DNA of 64,000 nucleotides from Steinernema hermaphroditum (taxonomy: Eukaryota > Nematoda > Chromadorea > Rhabditida > Steinernematidae): assembly GCA_030435675.1 (NCBI GenBank), contig CM059621.1:3286001-3350000 (forward strand). Reading direction: 5' to 3'. Every line of letters starts with the position of its first letter. Position 1 is the first letter of the stretch. The translations under genes were made by a program, and so were the position numbers. Shown here piece by piece: positions 22,649 to 35,083 of the stretch. The notes beneath the pieces are model-generated. The model was not told where the DNA came from, searched no databases, and saw only the letters and a list, made by a program, of their open reading frames with translations.

Positions 22649-24105
22649 TTTAGGCCTCTAGTACCCTTACCACAAACTTCAAATCAAGTCCCAGACAGTT
22701 GACTGTCACTACAATGATGATGGGAGACGAAAATGTCGTGCTGAACTATGGTTAGTTGTAATTTGAGTGTTTGAATGCGGACTAGTGTGTATGTCTAGAG
22801 CAGCGAATAGCGGACGCCCAATAAGAAGAGATTAAGAACCACGACGGTAACGAAACGTGAAACGCTATAGGATTTATGTATATAAACGGGGCTGTATATA
22901 AACCGCACGAATTCGCAACCTGACCGGAGGTAAAGACATGAAGGACTTATCTACAATGGTCTCTCGGATTGAGACACCAACAGTCCTGGTTCTCAGGTTC
23001 TTTCGGTTCCCAATTTTGTGTGTGTGTGTCTAACTACGTACTACGAGGCACATCTCGGCAAACGTGAGAAATTCGCAGCCCTCCATGAATAATATATAAA
23101 TGCTTTCACGTTAAGTAGTCCCCATATTTTTCTGTGTCATACTTGTTGATTGCGTTCATAGTACATTGGATAACGATGCACAGCAAAGTGGACAATGAAA
23201 GCTGTTCACGTTAACGTAGGGCTCACAGGTTTGCCGTCGCCAGTTTTGGTTTCAAAACAATAATCCTTTGTCTGACTTTGCTTATAGTGTTTATTTTTCT
23301 TTTTTCATGCAAGTCGCTGAATACGGAAGTATGGCCATGATATTGGCGTTCAAAAACCGGATTCTTTGAAAAGGTCATGCATGGCGCAAAGCACAGAAAC
23401 AAAAAGAAAACAATGCGACAGGAGAAGAAGTTGAAGGAAGCGCGTAGAAAGCAAAACAAGTCCGAGAGAAGACGGCCGAAATAGTGTCTCTGGTGGTCAG
23501 GGTGTTTAATTAGGGCAACCGGCACGCAAGGGCAGTCTCGGAGGGAGGCATTAATGGTAAATGCTCGGTAAACAAAGGTATTTTGGGGGCTTTTCTCTGG
23601 AAACCGGAAAGTCATTGCGTGAACATTGTTTTTTTTTGTTGTCGTAAAAGAGTAGTTTCGAATTGAGGGCAGGTTCTTACCCCCTCCCCGAATACAGACA
23701 AGACTGATCTCTACTTTGTACGTGCCGCCTAGACCCTGTCTAGCAGAATTTAAGCATTTCAGTACCACAAGTCGAGCATATACAGCTTGATAGTACAGTT
23801 ATCGCAAGGGTAACACCGTTATAGCTGGGAGGCTTAATCCATTTTCGACAAGGTCAACTCTGTGGACTTCCTCCTAAGACTTGTTTGGTCCACTTACGCG
23901 GCATCGTCACGGGGTAAACATCTGCTCGTACTACGCTACATATGGATAAGTCTCCAATTGAAAACAGGATTCGATACGATGTTATTTTAAGACTTGTGAC
24001 GAAAGCTTTCGCCACCAGCCCAACAAATACACGCCGAGGATCTCCGGTGTTTACACATGGGTCTAGCCAAGCGTAAAAATGGATTCTGAATATGACACTG
24101 TTATT
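22649..24105. other. Spacer, no supported gene
   Basis: A 181-codon minus-strand frame (23223-23768) has no recognisable domain, mixed hydrophobic composition and no splice context. I treat it as chance. A degenerate relic of repeat A may lie at about 22875-22920, where TATATAAACGGGG and GCACGAATTCGC occur close together. Confidence 0.35.
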
Positions 24106-24207
24106 ACTAGGGTTTCCGAATCGAATAATTCATGTTTTGTAATCGAATATCGAGTATTCGACTCGATTCGATATTCGAACATTTATAAGCGCTCGATAAC
24201 CCTAGCT
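24106..24207. repeat. Short palindromic element built of ATTCGA units
   Basis: It starts CTAGGGTTTCCGA and ends TCGATAACCCTAG, so the ends are inverted repeats. The interior is an imperfect palindrome of TCGAATA/TATTCGA units around 24160. It looks like a small MITE-like or foldback element. Confidence 0.5.
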
Positions 24208-24766
24208 ACAACACTAATATTTTCGTGTATCGAGTAGCGCTACATTAGCATTACAAATACGTTTCCACCTCGCTGATTAAAACACAGAAACTTCTGTTTA
24301 AAGTACTAAAAACACCACTTTTCATACGTATGTAAGAACAATATTCAAAAATACCACAAAGTAGAGGTGGTTGAACGAAAACAAGGCATTTTTCAGAAAG
24401 AACTTCCTTGGCTCAAGCACTTGGTAGGTGTCTGCCCGTCTGGCACTTCTCAAAAACTCAGACCCAATTCTTGTTTTTCGTATTCGTGATACGACACCCA
24501 CCTTAGTTTACGTTAGTTTCACATTCACAAAGAAACGAAAAACAAAAACATTAAGTAGGTGTTATTCTCTTTCCTAAGAATTGTAGTTTGCCGAGAAGCG
24601 GAAAATACTATTGAGAAAAAAGAGTGAAGAACACGCCGATCTTAATTAGGGATCTTGTCCGTCAAACCCTACGAGGGACTAGTGCGAGTTATCTGCTATA
24701 GGCCGCTGAACGAACATGATAATAGTCGCCATAAGGCATGAAACGTTGTACATACATAGCCAAGCG

Positions 24767-25264
24767 ATTTCACGATTTCACGATTTTATTTCGCGAATCA
24801 AAGGCATTATGCCTTGCGCGACACCGAAAATAGACAAACAAAGGATGTCTGGAAGACGGCTTCATCCCTGGCGCGGCGTAGATGTCGAACCGGTGGTTGG
24901 CGGAGAGCTTCATGGGGCTTCTGGGAATCGGAAAATCTTCGGATTCAGGAGCGGAACGTCGTTTGCGGCACAGCGCACGCTTCTGTGCTCGAATCTGATG
25001 GTCCGTGGTCCGGAAGTTGCGTCTTCGATGGTGGTGGCGTCCTCAGAGCGTCGGCGACCTTCGGGATGACTTCTCACGTGGCCGGATTCTTGACGTCGGA
25101 CATCTTGTTGTCAGCGGTGATGGGACTACGGCTTCCGGGTGTCCCAATTCCCTCTGGAAGCCGGAACAGTCACAACTGCCACGGGGTTTGCCATCTGACC
25201 GACCAGATACTCAGAGAGCGACCGGAGGGACCGACCGCTCGCCACCGCGACACGAGTGAGAGTC
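24767..25264 (-). repeat. Repeat B, full-length copy (about 498 bp)
   Basis: Read on the minus strand it runs from GACTCTCACTCGTGT (near 25262) to a 3' tail of reiterated AAATCGTG units (about 24767-24785). It matches 58452-58945 along the whole length with scattered substitutions. The first 20-40 bp contain GTGGCGAGCGG, which resembles the D-arm/A-box of class II (Ser/Leu) tRNAs; a B-box is not convincing. The tandem-tailed 3' end with variable 5' truncation in other copies is what retroposed SINE/LINE ends look like. Confidence 0.75.
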
Positions 25265-27529
25265 CAAGCCAAGCGAACGCTTCCCTAAAGTGCTCGACTT
25301 CTACAAGAAATATGGGCCACGGAAATCCACTACTAATGGGTGGGGGCGATACTTCCCTAGTCCAGTGTTTAATTTTTAATTTCCGTAGAGTTCACGCGTA
25401 CTTATGCCGCCCTTTTTATTGAAACATCTCTCTTTTAATTGAGTTCATTATCCAGGCAACCAATTGTCATTGTTAGATTAAACATTCATGGCACAATTTT
25501 GCGAGATCTTCCGCGTTCAATTCATCATGAAAAGACACAAAATCGTAAGTAAATTCGCTTGTTTAAGGTGGTTAATGAACAAGCACTTCGCTGCTTCGGT
25601 GTTGATTGGTGGAGGTCAGATCTGTCGCACTATTATGAAAAAGAAACAGGTCAATGTCATTAAAAAAAGACTCAGTTCGAAGGACATGGTACACACTAGC
25701 GAAAGGGTTCACAGTACTCACGATATGACACGAGAGGGAAGCAATCAGAGGGGCTAGCTGTTAATGAAAATAAAGTGCTTCAGCTGACGGGATGATACAT
25801 TTTAGCAACCGGATGTCCGGAGCTCCCACCTCTGACTCTGTCTGGCTCAATTCGCCTTTCTGGTCAATCGCATAGAAAGACCTAGAAATACTTGGCATTT
25901 GGATGTCAAACAATATACGAAAGATACCGTACGCAAAACGCTTGTGCAAACGAGCTTTCCAGCAACAACACGCTTCCTAGTGCTCCATGCTGATATTTTT
26001 AGTTATCACATACTGACTTGCTGCAAATAGCAAGCCCGGTTTTGTACTCAGTTCGTTGACGAAATTGCGAACCTCTACTACGATCAGGTAGACATACAAG
26101 TAGAAAATTGCAAACGATCAGGGCTAGCAGCAACTGAAAAGTAAGTGCTCTTCACTATGTGCAGCTCATTACAAATCCTATGATTGTGAATAGTTGTCGT
26201 CGCGGTTCATAATTAAATTGTCATGCGACCTACACAGTACGACGCACTTTCGAATTGTTCCTACAATTATACAGAAAATCTTAAAGTGCAAGGACCACGG
26301 GGAAACAGAAGCAAGTTGATCGGAGCTGCATTAGAGATGTTCCGGAAATTTCACTGCGGATTTAATGGCGACGGCTTATACGAACGCCCTCGTCGCCAAC
26401 CGTTCGGACAGGAAGTGGTGGGGAATAGCGGTGCATAACAGAGAAAATGCAACTAGTCCGACTGTGATTGAAAGGACAGAACAGGACTACCAGACCATGA
26501 GGAGAAATCACTATAGATACTCATCATTTCACTGGCGTCACAATCAAATAAACCTAAACGACAATTCTAAATGAAAGTGCAAGCACATCTAGTATCCGAT
26601 AAAAATCCAATTCTTGATGCTGTAAATCTCATCACTTCGCCTGGTTCGCATCACTTCGCATCAAGCATAAACAAAACGTGGTTGTTTTCAGCGGTTTTAA
26701 TTTCTTGAAAACCCACTAAAATACGCGGTAAGGTTGAAATACGATCCAAAGCAGCCTATTTCGCTTAGCATACTCCAATTTCTGATCAGTCAAACCCGAC
26801 ATTTGGTTTATGGGTAAACGCAATTAAGCTTAAGCAATTCCGGAAATTGCGCCTAAGACACAAGTCAGCGGTAATAAACTGGATTAAAACGTACTTGACC
26901 CGTCGGAATGCTCCCATAAATTCCCAGATGCACGTACATTTTTATCCACTAAGGCGGAATTACGCAAATTCTAATTAATCCCGTGCGCTGGCCGCATGAG
27001 ATAGGCCATAAAGAGGCAAGAGGGAGGATTCCATCACGACGAGCATTTTTCAATTTCCACAAATTAAAGCCGGGAATGGAAGTGCCGATGTTTGCTAGAG
27101 AGGCCTAGAAAAAACACACATATGTGCCTGCAATTGGTGGTGAATTTTTCATGGATTTGAGATAAATAAGATTGTTGTAAACTCAGAAAGTTCGATTGTT
27201 GGATTCGATAACCATGAAAAGACAGTCTGGAGGCGATTGATCAAGAGTAATTGCAGCAGTGGCACAAAGCAAGGTGATCAGATTTAGGCGGCACAGTGAA
27301 CAAGAGCAAAAAAGAGATACACATGCGGAAGCTGAAAAACAGAGAACAAGTCATCTTTTTATTGACATACCCTATTCCAACGTATCGGTTTCCGATCAAG
27401 CACTTTTAAAAGGACAGATCTTTAATTTAACTGAGTTCGTCACGTAGCGCGAATCATTCTTTTCAATAAACATTGTGTTTTCGTAAACGTTTGTAATGTG
27501 TTCATAAGCCATCACACTCACCGTTGCTA
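25265..27529. other. Spacer, no supported gene
   Basis: Frames of 60-89 codons only (for example 25488-25757, 26223-26438). None shows a signal peptide, domain or convincing splice pattern. Confidence 0.35.
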
Positions 27530-27780
27530 CATGACTTGAGTTCGTCTGACTTGAGTCGGTCTTCGAGTCGCTTGTTGCGACTCCATTCTAAATTCGAGGG
27601 TCTTGATTCGAATTTCTGTAAATTTGATGACTTAGCCACTGACGACGATCGTGACGAATAGATGAACCTATGCCAAGAATACCAAAAAGCAAAACATTCT
27701 ACAAGGCTCGGGCTCGAATCACTTGAGTCCGTGTTCTAGTCACATTTTCGACTCGAATTCGACTCCTGTGTTTTTGACGG
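27530..27780. repeat. GACTCGA/TTCGA-rich interspersed repeat
   Basis: Many imperfect copies of GACTTGAGT, TCGAGTC and ATTCGA on both strands occur in two clusters (27535-27625 and 27715-27775). It is the same kind of sequence as the palindrome at 24106-24207. Confidence 0.45.
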
Positions 27781-28149
27781 GAGTAAATTATATTACTCTG
27801 TTAGTACAGCCAATGTCAATCATGCTAAATCGATGAACGTATGCCAAAAACTTCAAAACACAAAACATTCATATGCGCTGCTTTGGTTCTCGGCAAACAA
27901 AATGATATGCAGAGAAAATAGCCGCTGACAAGTTTACAGATATCGCTTATGTCCTCAAGAATTTAACGTGTTGAGGACTCTTAGCCAATTTCAGAAATAC
28001 TGGGGAGAGACAGCCGAAGACATTCAAGTTTCTACTAATGAGCACGGGTCAAAGAATACTGCGGACTGGAGAAGTGTTTGTGCCGCGCCAAGTGTTTATT
28101 TTTGGATTTAATGAAATGTCGACAAAAAAAGAGAATACAGAATTAAATG

Positions 28150-28275
28150 CCAATCGTTTCGAAACCGCTCGGACGACGACCCAGAACAAGATGGCGAGAC
28201 GAGATCAACAAAACGCTGAGGACGCAGGCATGGCAGACCCGAGAAGAACGACGATGCACCAATGGTTGAACATAA
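28150..28275 (+). pseudogene. LINE (RTE/CR1-type) reverse-transcriptase C-terminal relic
   Basis: One frame reads 'GRRPRTRWRDEINKTL', then 'AWQTREERRC' and a stop near 28268. The GRPxTRWxDxI motif is the typical end of the ORF2 protein of non-LTR retrotransposons. No polymerase core is found upstream, so this is a short 5'-truncated relic. Confidence 0.55.
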
Positions 28276-28332
28276 TGGGATCCGCTTAATGTAAATTAAT
28301 GATTCGGAATAAATGTTAAATTTTAAACTGAA

Positions 28333-29966
28333 TTAAATGCCAACAGTTTGATTCCAAGCAAGAATTATCATTCCAGAAACGGTCCGTATCAAAATGAGGG
28401 CGTTTCCAAGCGATGATATCATTAACATAGCACAAACGTAGTGCAATGGGATGAACTGGTGTTTAATGCCTGCACAACGAATATGTTCCGAATATAATGA
28501 CCATAGAGCAAATGTATTTCCGATCTGAGTGATATGAAAATAGCTCTCACATGTCATGTAATGTATGATGCGGTAATAGGGCGTATGTATGACAGATCTC
28601 TTGGTAAAGGTAAATACTAATGCAAACGTAATATAAAGGGTTCAAAGTGCGACAAGAGTATTCAACTTTAGTGGCAAACTGTCCTGTAACAGTTTCATGG
28701 ACATCCATCTTGACCATCTCAAAAACGTGGTAAACCCATATAAATACTTCTAAGGAAACAGATATAAAATGCTGCAGTAATAGATCAATTCTTAAATTTA
28801 GGATGTAATCTAGGATGTTTTGACAGAGGGGAAAGACACCATTTACCAAAGCTTTTTTATTTGTGGGCTATGAACCACACGTGGAAGAAATAATCCAAAA
28901 CGTTCCACCCTTGGACCCGAACCGGGTGTTTCCAAGTTCATACCGGCGCCCTCTATTTTAAGCCAAGATGCTTTTCTTCGCAGAACATGTCGGTCTTTCT
29001 TCGCTTTATGCTATTGACAGTAATATTCAACAGTAATCTTAGACTAGTTATTCCAAACGTGTGAGCCGTGAGATAAATATAAGTAGGGATTGAATGAAAT
29101 CAGGCGCCATATTCAGTATAACCGCCCAATACATTACACATATCCGTTATTTTAGTACTAAGCGATGTCATATAGTTAACTGTGAATATAGACAGGAAAT
29201 GCATTAGGGAGCTGAAAGCATTACAGAGCCAAAGGTCTTTTCTAGGATCATTTAGGGAAGCATCAAAAAACTCATCAAATTCCGCTGTAGTTATTTTGAT
29301 ATTTAGACAGAAAACACCGCCTTCGCATAAACACGTATAAGCCCCGTTTTTAGAAACATATGTCAGCCGATCTATCCGATCCATCGAAAAATAGCGGAGA
29401 AAAATTGAACCGACAAAAGATTGCGCCATCTATTGGTCGTTTGATCAAAAACCCAAAAGCACAAGTTCTCATGTTGTGATATCAAAAGTGTGATTCCCAT
29501 CACTCGAAAACATGGCTGTTATGCGTGAGAACAAATCATAGAAAGTGACGTATTTTTCACCATTGTGTGAACTAGAAATATACATACGTATGTATAGAAT
29601 ACTGAAATCACGAGTGACGTGGGGTCTGCGACTGCGACCGTTTTCCCGGATTTAAATGAGCGCACCTAACACAAAAAGAAGCACTTTGTGTAATATACAG
29701 CAATTAAGGGAAGCGACATCGGATTAGACATAGTTTAGCATCTGCGTCCGACACAAACTTGACACGTTATCACGTACAGTAAACATATAAACAAGATGTC
29801 CAAATAAACCACTAAAGGATGCCCATAACGTTATGTTAATGCTGAGTATTGCAGGGCCAAACTCCAGCCGATAACGAAGCTTACTATTGCCAACACACGT
29901 GAGGCCTACCTCCACGTGAAATCGAAAACACGCTTTTGGTAGACAAGTCATCGAACCGAAAAACAC
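28333..29966 (-). pseudogene. Unresolved minus-strand fragments, possibly a decayed membrane receptor
   Basis: Four hydrophobic frames lie in a row: 29966-29724, 29429-29100, 28849-28547 and 28557-28333. Stretches such as 'PAILSINITLWASFSGLFGH' and 'HYVCAMLMISSLGNALILI' could be membrane helices. I could not join them with acceptable splice sites and do not recognise a family motif. They may be a dying chemoreceptor or chance. Confidence 0.2.
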
Positions 29967-32661
29967 ACATTTGTCCTTTCCATATCCTCATGTGAACTTT
30001 TTCGCTTGGCTTGGTCTGCACATTTCATAGTCAATAGGGTCAACATATTTTGTTTTTCGCTGAACAATCAAGGATTGAACAGAAATCAACGATACCGATC
30101 TAATAAGAGGTCTTCTAGTGAACTACTTATAGAGAATCGCGATAAGAACGAACTTATTCCACAGCTCGATGTTGTTTTCTATGTCTTTCAGAAAACAAAA
30201 AAGCAAGGGACGAAACCACTTTCTGCATTTAATTTTAAACAGTCTGGCGCCACCCTACCCTTTGGGGAAAACAACAATGCAAGTTCGGAGATCACATGTC
30301 CGTCGTCGAAAATTATGGCGTCCAGCGAACGACGGACATCGCCCAAAATGAGCCATAGATTATAAATGTTTATGCTTTTACAACAACATATGAATTCTTC
30401 AGGGAGCCTCGAGGAGATGTCTCCTCTTATACACTGTTTCATGTGTTTCAAAGACATGTGTCCTTTGCCGCAATTATCGAAAAAGGAAATGCGTTTATGT
30501 AATAAATAAGAAAAGGACGTTCCTCAGAATTCAGTACAATCGCAAGCTGTTCTTTTGTGAGATCATCTATAAAATAGCTGCTTACGAGCAGCTTGTTTTG
30601 GAGACATCTCCACTTTCTCATGCGTTTCCCTTAGGAGTTAGCATGTTGTTCGAAAAGCGTGAATAATGAGCGGCCTCTTTTGAGGGACAGTCGTCGTTCA
30701 TTTGGACAACAATGACTTTCAAAGATCATCATGTGATCTCTGAACATGCATACTTGTTTTCTTCTAAGTGTAAATGGACAGCAAAACGTTTTAAACTCGA
30801 TTTAAGTGATCGCCAATTGTTACGTCTTGTCGTAACAATGTTTGAGGGGAGCGGGAAGGCTCAACCTAGTGGTGACCTCAAACTTGAGTAATTAAACCTT
30901 TATGCACTAGTACGCGAATTGGTCAGAGTGCTAACAGTTATTTGATCGAAAATCCGGAACTGCGAACTTGGTGATTCTATGATCCCGTGATTTCCTGCTC
31001 TCGTAAGTCCTGCTAAAGCTGTAAGGACAAATAAATATCGGAAGCAACGTCAACGATCAGCTCAGCTTTCACAACTCCACAGAAGGGGAAGGTAACAGTA
31101 TGGATAATGTGAAAAAATATAGACGAAGAGAAATGTAATACATCTCGATGAATTAAGAATAGCGTAAAAGATGCCTCCTTAGGACGGCACCGGAGAGCAG
31201 CTTCAAATCAGAGAAAAATAATTGGAAAATTCTCGTCATCAACACTGATAAGACGCAGAGCTAGCCAAATGAATTGCTCCCGGCGACAAGACCTCGTCTT
31301 GCATTTTTAATTGCAACAACACGTCGCGAAGACAGAGACCCGTCGTCGGGTAAATTGCCCATGAAACGGGTTCGCACGCAACAACAACACCACGGTGAAT
31401 ACAATTTGCGGAGTTCGTGAATTCTAGATTCGCTCACCGCAAGTACGCGTGCCCTTGTATCGTTGGGTCTTTGACATTTGGGTTGGGCTCAAAGGAAAGC
31501 GATCGAGTGATCTTGAGATATTTGGCTCAAACATTTAAGGCAATTCCATCGTAACACAATAAGACTCTTCACCTCCCATGGCTCCACAGCGGCGCCCATT
31601 CATACCACAACTCCCTTCAACACTGACATTTGCATAGCCATCAGCATAATTAGACTATGTTGTCGTACCGCCACGTATCGCCCGGATTTAGCCATTGCTT
31701 CTTTCAACTCTTGCCCGATGAACTCATAAACTCGGAAGTTTTATATGTGTTCTTATCTTTCGAAGTTTCATATACATCGGCCTATCCATGAGTTCACAAT
31801 TGTTCCATGTTCCATTGTTCCATTTCTTCCAAAATCACTGCTCAACGAACAAAAGCGGAAACGTTCGGGTCGTTCACAAAAAGACTCTTTTGAATTGTGG
31901 ATAAACCTCCAAGTGCATGTCGTAGATAATACTCCAGAATAACATAAATACTTAAGCGTGAACGCCCATTGTGTGAATGAGCCGAGGACCCATACATACA
32001 TTTGCCTGCGACATGAACGAAGGATTAGAAAACCGCCCAGAGACAGTATGACGGTGATGACAGGACGATAGCAGAACCGTGATCTCATCACAGATCAAAT
32101 TGTTATCAAATTTGCCAGTGGAAGACGTGGACAAAGTGCTCACTATAAAGACGTTAATACGCAATTGACAACAATGTGTGCAGCTGACAATGCAAAACAA
32201 CTTTGGGAAATGCACTTCACAAGGACACCTATGAATAAGTGAGAACCATCCGAACTTTGCAGACGCATAGAAGCACAGTTCCATTAAAGCGTTAATAGAT
32301 TATGAGCAAATAGCGCAATTATTATGATACTGCGACCTTGTCAGGAAAGTGCCCACCGTTGCTAGACGTCAACAGGATATGACACCTGAATTTTTGGGCG
32401 ATAACATTTCAACGAACGCCCTCGCCTTAGATTTCATTGAAGCTCTCATTAAGTCGCTTGGAATTTAGGTCGATTGGCAACGGTCAAATACCGTACTCGG
32501 ACTGGAAATTTCGGGGCGCGCACCACCGCTCCGTTTTAAGACTTTATTCACAACGCATATTCATATGTCTATGCAATAAAACACCTAAAAACGCTAATAA
32601 CAATATAAAATGTATCAACATCTTGCGTTTTAAGAAAGCTGCTCGTTTTCACAGATCCATG
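29967..32661. other. 2.7-kb interval without supported genes
   Basis: Frames up to 119 codons (30006-30365 plus; 31768-32284 minus) have no domain and no convincing exon structure. It ends at the stop of the srx receptor. Confidence 0.35.
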
Positions 32662-33920
32662 TCACGTCAGCTGGGTGCTAACGTATCCGCTTGTCTGATG
32701 GGTGTGGCTTACTGTGCCGTGAGATATCTGGCTTGTAGTCGAGCTGGTAGTCACAACTACGCTGCACTTCAAAGAGCGGAGTTCCTTATTGAAGATTATG
32801 ATCATGAATCTAAGTGGCCGTGTGATCACAGGAACGTTTCATGGACATACCCATCCAACGTGTGCGCCAGAATCCATGCGAAAGTAGTCATTGCAAACTG
32901 CACCCATTTGTGGCTCATAAGAGTCGATATGTAGAAGTAGAATGTTAGCTCGGTCACGATGACGGTGCCCTGTGCGACGGTTTGGAAGAAGAAGCGACGG
33001 TCTCTTTTGCGGCGACGGTTACGCTCCGCATCGGCCGATGCCTGACAAACATAATGGAGTCATTAAAGACACCAGAACATAACCCAAATAACGCATACGC
33101 ACAAAGCACACTTTGTGAATCCCCTGTGAGTGCATCTGTATCCTGACCACCTCAGTTCATTTCATCTAACGCCTTACCTTCATGCGAGTGATCTTCCACA
33201 ATGTGATGAGATCTATCGCAGTAATCGTGCCTATGAGGCAGAGGCTTAGATACCAGTCGAAGTAGAGGGCGACATATGGAGTACATGGAGTAATGAGGAA
33301 CTGGAACGTTTGTGACTTCATATCCAGTTGAAGAGTGCAGTCATCTAAAGGTGTATTATGAAATGACGCCTGATAGCACTTCGATACAGTTAAAGTATGG
33401 AGCCGCCTGGCAAGCCGCGATGGTCCAGACTATAGCTATCGATATTTTCATCGTTTTTTTCGTGAAGATCTGAGAGTAGCGCATAGTAAAGAACATGATT
33501 GAGAAGCGGTTAATTGAGGTAACGAGATGGGAGAGCAGGTCCGCGTTCCAGAACATGATCAGAAGTTGTCCACATCGAGAGCCCCAATAGGTTGCGTGCC
33601 AAGCTGGGTTCCTAAACTTTGACCGTGCACTGCACTGTGAACCTTTGTCTTACATCAGTGTTATTGGAGCAACGAGCAGACCAAAAACAGCTCCGTTTCC
33701 ACAGTTCGCCGTGCACTGAGAGATGCAGATCATGCCGAACACGTCACCAAATGATTTGGAATGTCTAACTCCAAATATCACGAACAGATTGATACAGACA
33801 CTCAAGCTGCCGAACTGAAGTTTGTTACCTTGAATATTACTAACTACGCGGTTATCTTACCAGGAACATAACCGCAGCTCCGATCGCTCGGTCATCGGAG
33901 GAGATTTCAGTGCTATTCAT
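32662..33920 (-). CDS. SRX-type chemosensory receptor, intact (316 aa)
   Basis: Six exons on the minus strand: 33920-33861, 33814-33654, 33611-33388, 33344-33178, 33041-32851 and 32809-32662 (317 codons with stop, every phase closing). TM2 reads 'SFGDVFGMICISQC' and 'VAPITLMNPAW'. The third-helix exon has 'LLIMFWNADLLSHLVTSINR' then 'FSIMFFTMRYSQIF'. TM6 follows a basic loop (RNRRRKRDRRFFFQT), and the srx signature 'TTFAWILAHTLDGFM' precedes 'IFNKELRS' at the start of the tail. The AxNRF box, the (W)ILxHxLDG box and the FNxExR box together identify the nematode srx family. The C-tail is Ser/Thr-rich. A broken copy of exons 1-3 follows at 34725-35083. Confidence 0.9.
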
Positions 33921-34010
33921 TACAAAATATTTCACGTCTACGTGACCAGTGAAAGCTGTCGGAATGGAATACAGTATGCTATCTCACAGCTATTTATGGC
34001 TTTAGAAGCC

Positions 34011-34061
34011 GAAAGGTGTGGCCTAAAGATATTATTTATGGCGAAAGGTGTGGCCTAAAGG
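34011..34061. repeat. Direct repeat GCGAAAGGTGTGGCCTAAAG
   Basis: Two copies of a 20-bp unit (first base differs in copy 1), 30 bp apart, with the TATTATTTAT spacer between them. A short minisatellite-like duplication. Confidence 0.7.
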
Positions 34062-34232
34062 CAAAGGCTTGATGACAGGTTCAGCCGTTTTGACATCCTG
34101 TCGAAAGAATGAAGAAGGAACATAACACACCACCATGCGTAACACATCCCGTCTGCAAGGAAATATTTTTTTCCTCTTCTCACCGAAAAGACGACCAGTC
34201 TTCCTTGAAGACAATGCATGTGTCTTAGTCGT

Positions 34233-34697
34233 TCAGTGACGTAGCACAAGAGCGCAAGAAATAATCACTTGTAAGAGTTGTTTTGGAACCACACATAAGC
34301 GAAGAAGCAAGCGTCGCACATCGCGAGCTAAGGTGGTATCCGTGAAGGTCAGGAATTCATTAGAAATTTCATCACGAACGGTATGTGAATCAGGCAGAGC
34401 ATTGGTATTCGGGATAGGGCTGATTGGATAGCAATGCCCATGAAAAATCAACAATTCAACAACATAGTTGCTTAAAATAGGCCTACGTTTTCGTCCTGTA
34501 CCGACTACTCCTCGATTAAATTTGGGTCGTCGACCAGGTTTTGAACCGCTCTGCGATTTCATAACTTTATTATTCGATGTCCTGATCTGAGCGAGCGAAG
34601 TTTCCGGTTGATTGCAATCACGACGAACCACAAAATTGAATATTTCAGCAGACACCTCTACTCGCACCCGTCCAAAGTGTGCGCAAAGATAGCGCAA
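34233..34697 (-). CDS. Hypothetical open frame (154 codons), unknown
   Basis: An uninterrupted frame from ATG 34697 to TGA 34233 sits just downstream of the srx pseudogene on the same strand. The middle is basic ('KPGRRPKFNRGVVGTGRKRR'), which suggests nucleic-acid binding or a mobile-element origin. No domain is recognised, no signal peptide, and splice sites are not evident. It may be chance or a transposon fragment that broke the neighbouring receptor copy. Confidence 0.3.
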   Translation of the reverse strand: MRYLCAHFGRVRVEVSAEIFNFVVRRDCNQPETSLAQIRTSNNKVMKSQSGSKPGRRPKFNRGVVGTGRKRRPILSNYVVELLIFHGHCYPISPIPNTNALPDSHTVRDEISNEFLTFTDTTLARDVRRLLLRLCVVPKQLLQVIISCALVLRH

Positions 34698-34724
34698 AAG
34701 TGGTCATCGCAAATTGCATGCAAA

Positions 34725-35083
34725 TTTTTTCCAGAACATTATCAGAAGTTGTCCACATCGAAAGCCCCAGTTGCGTGCCAAGCTGGGTTGCTAAACTTTG
34801 ATCGTGCACTGTACTGTGAGCCTATGTCCTACATCAATATGATCTGAACAACGGGCAGACTAAACGCACCTCCGTTTCCACAGTTCGCTGAGAGATGCAG
34901 ATCATGCCAAAGGCATCCCCAAAGATGCGCGAATGTTTAACATCAAAAATTACAAAGAGATTAACACAAACACTCAGGCTTCCACATTGCAATTAAAAGG
35001 TTAGTCAGCTCAACACTGCAGTCGTACCAAGAACGCGTCTGTCATTTGCAGAGGATGCGGTGACATTACTGGTGTGCATAGCT
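34725..35083 (-). pseudogene. Broken srx receptor copy
   Basis: The minus-strand sequence parallels exons 1-3 of the receptor at 32662-33920. Exon 1 starts 'MHTSNVTASSANDRR' (35083). The TM2 exon keeps 'VCVNLFVIFDVKHS' and 'FGMICISQ', then an eight-to-thirteen base deletion after ISQ shifts the frame. The third exon stops matching at about 34730, inside what should be the 'MFWNAD' region. Later exons are missing. Intron positions correspond to the intact gene, so it arose by DNA duplication, not retroposition. Confidence 0.85.

Noticed and set aside
23223..23768. 181-codon minus-strand frame
   Set aside because: No family, no membrane topology, no flanking splice sites or second exon; amino-acid composition looks like translated non-coding DNA.
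32437..32934. 165-codon plus-strand frame
   Set aside because: It lies over the last two exons of the srx receptor on the opposite strand, which is strongly supported.
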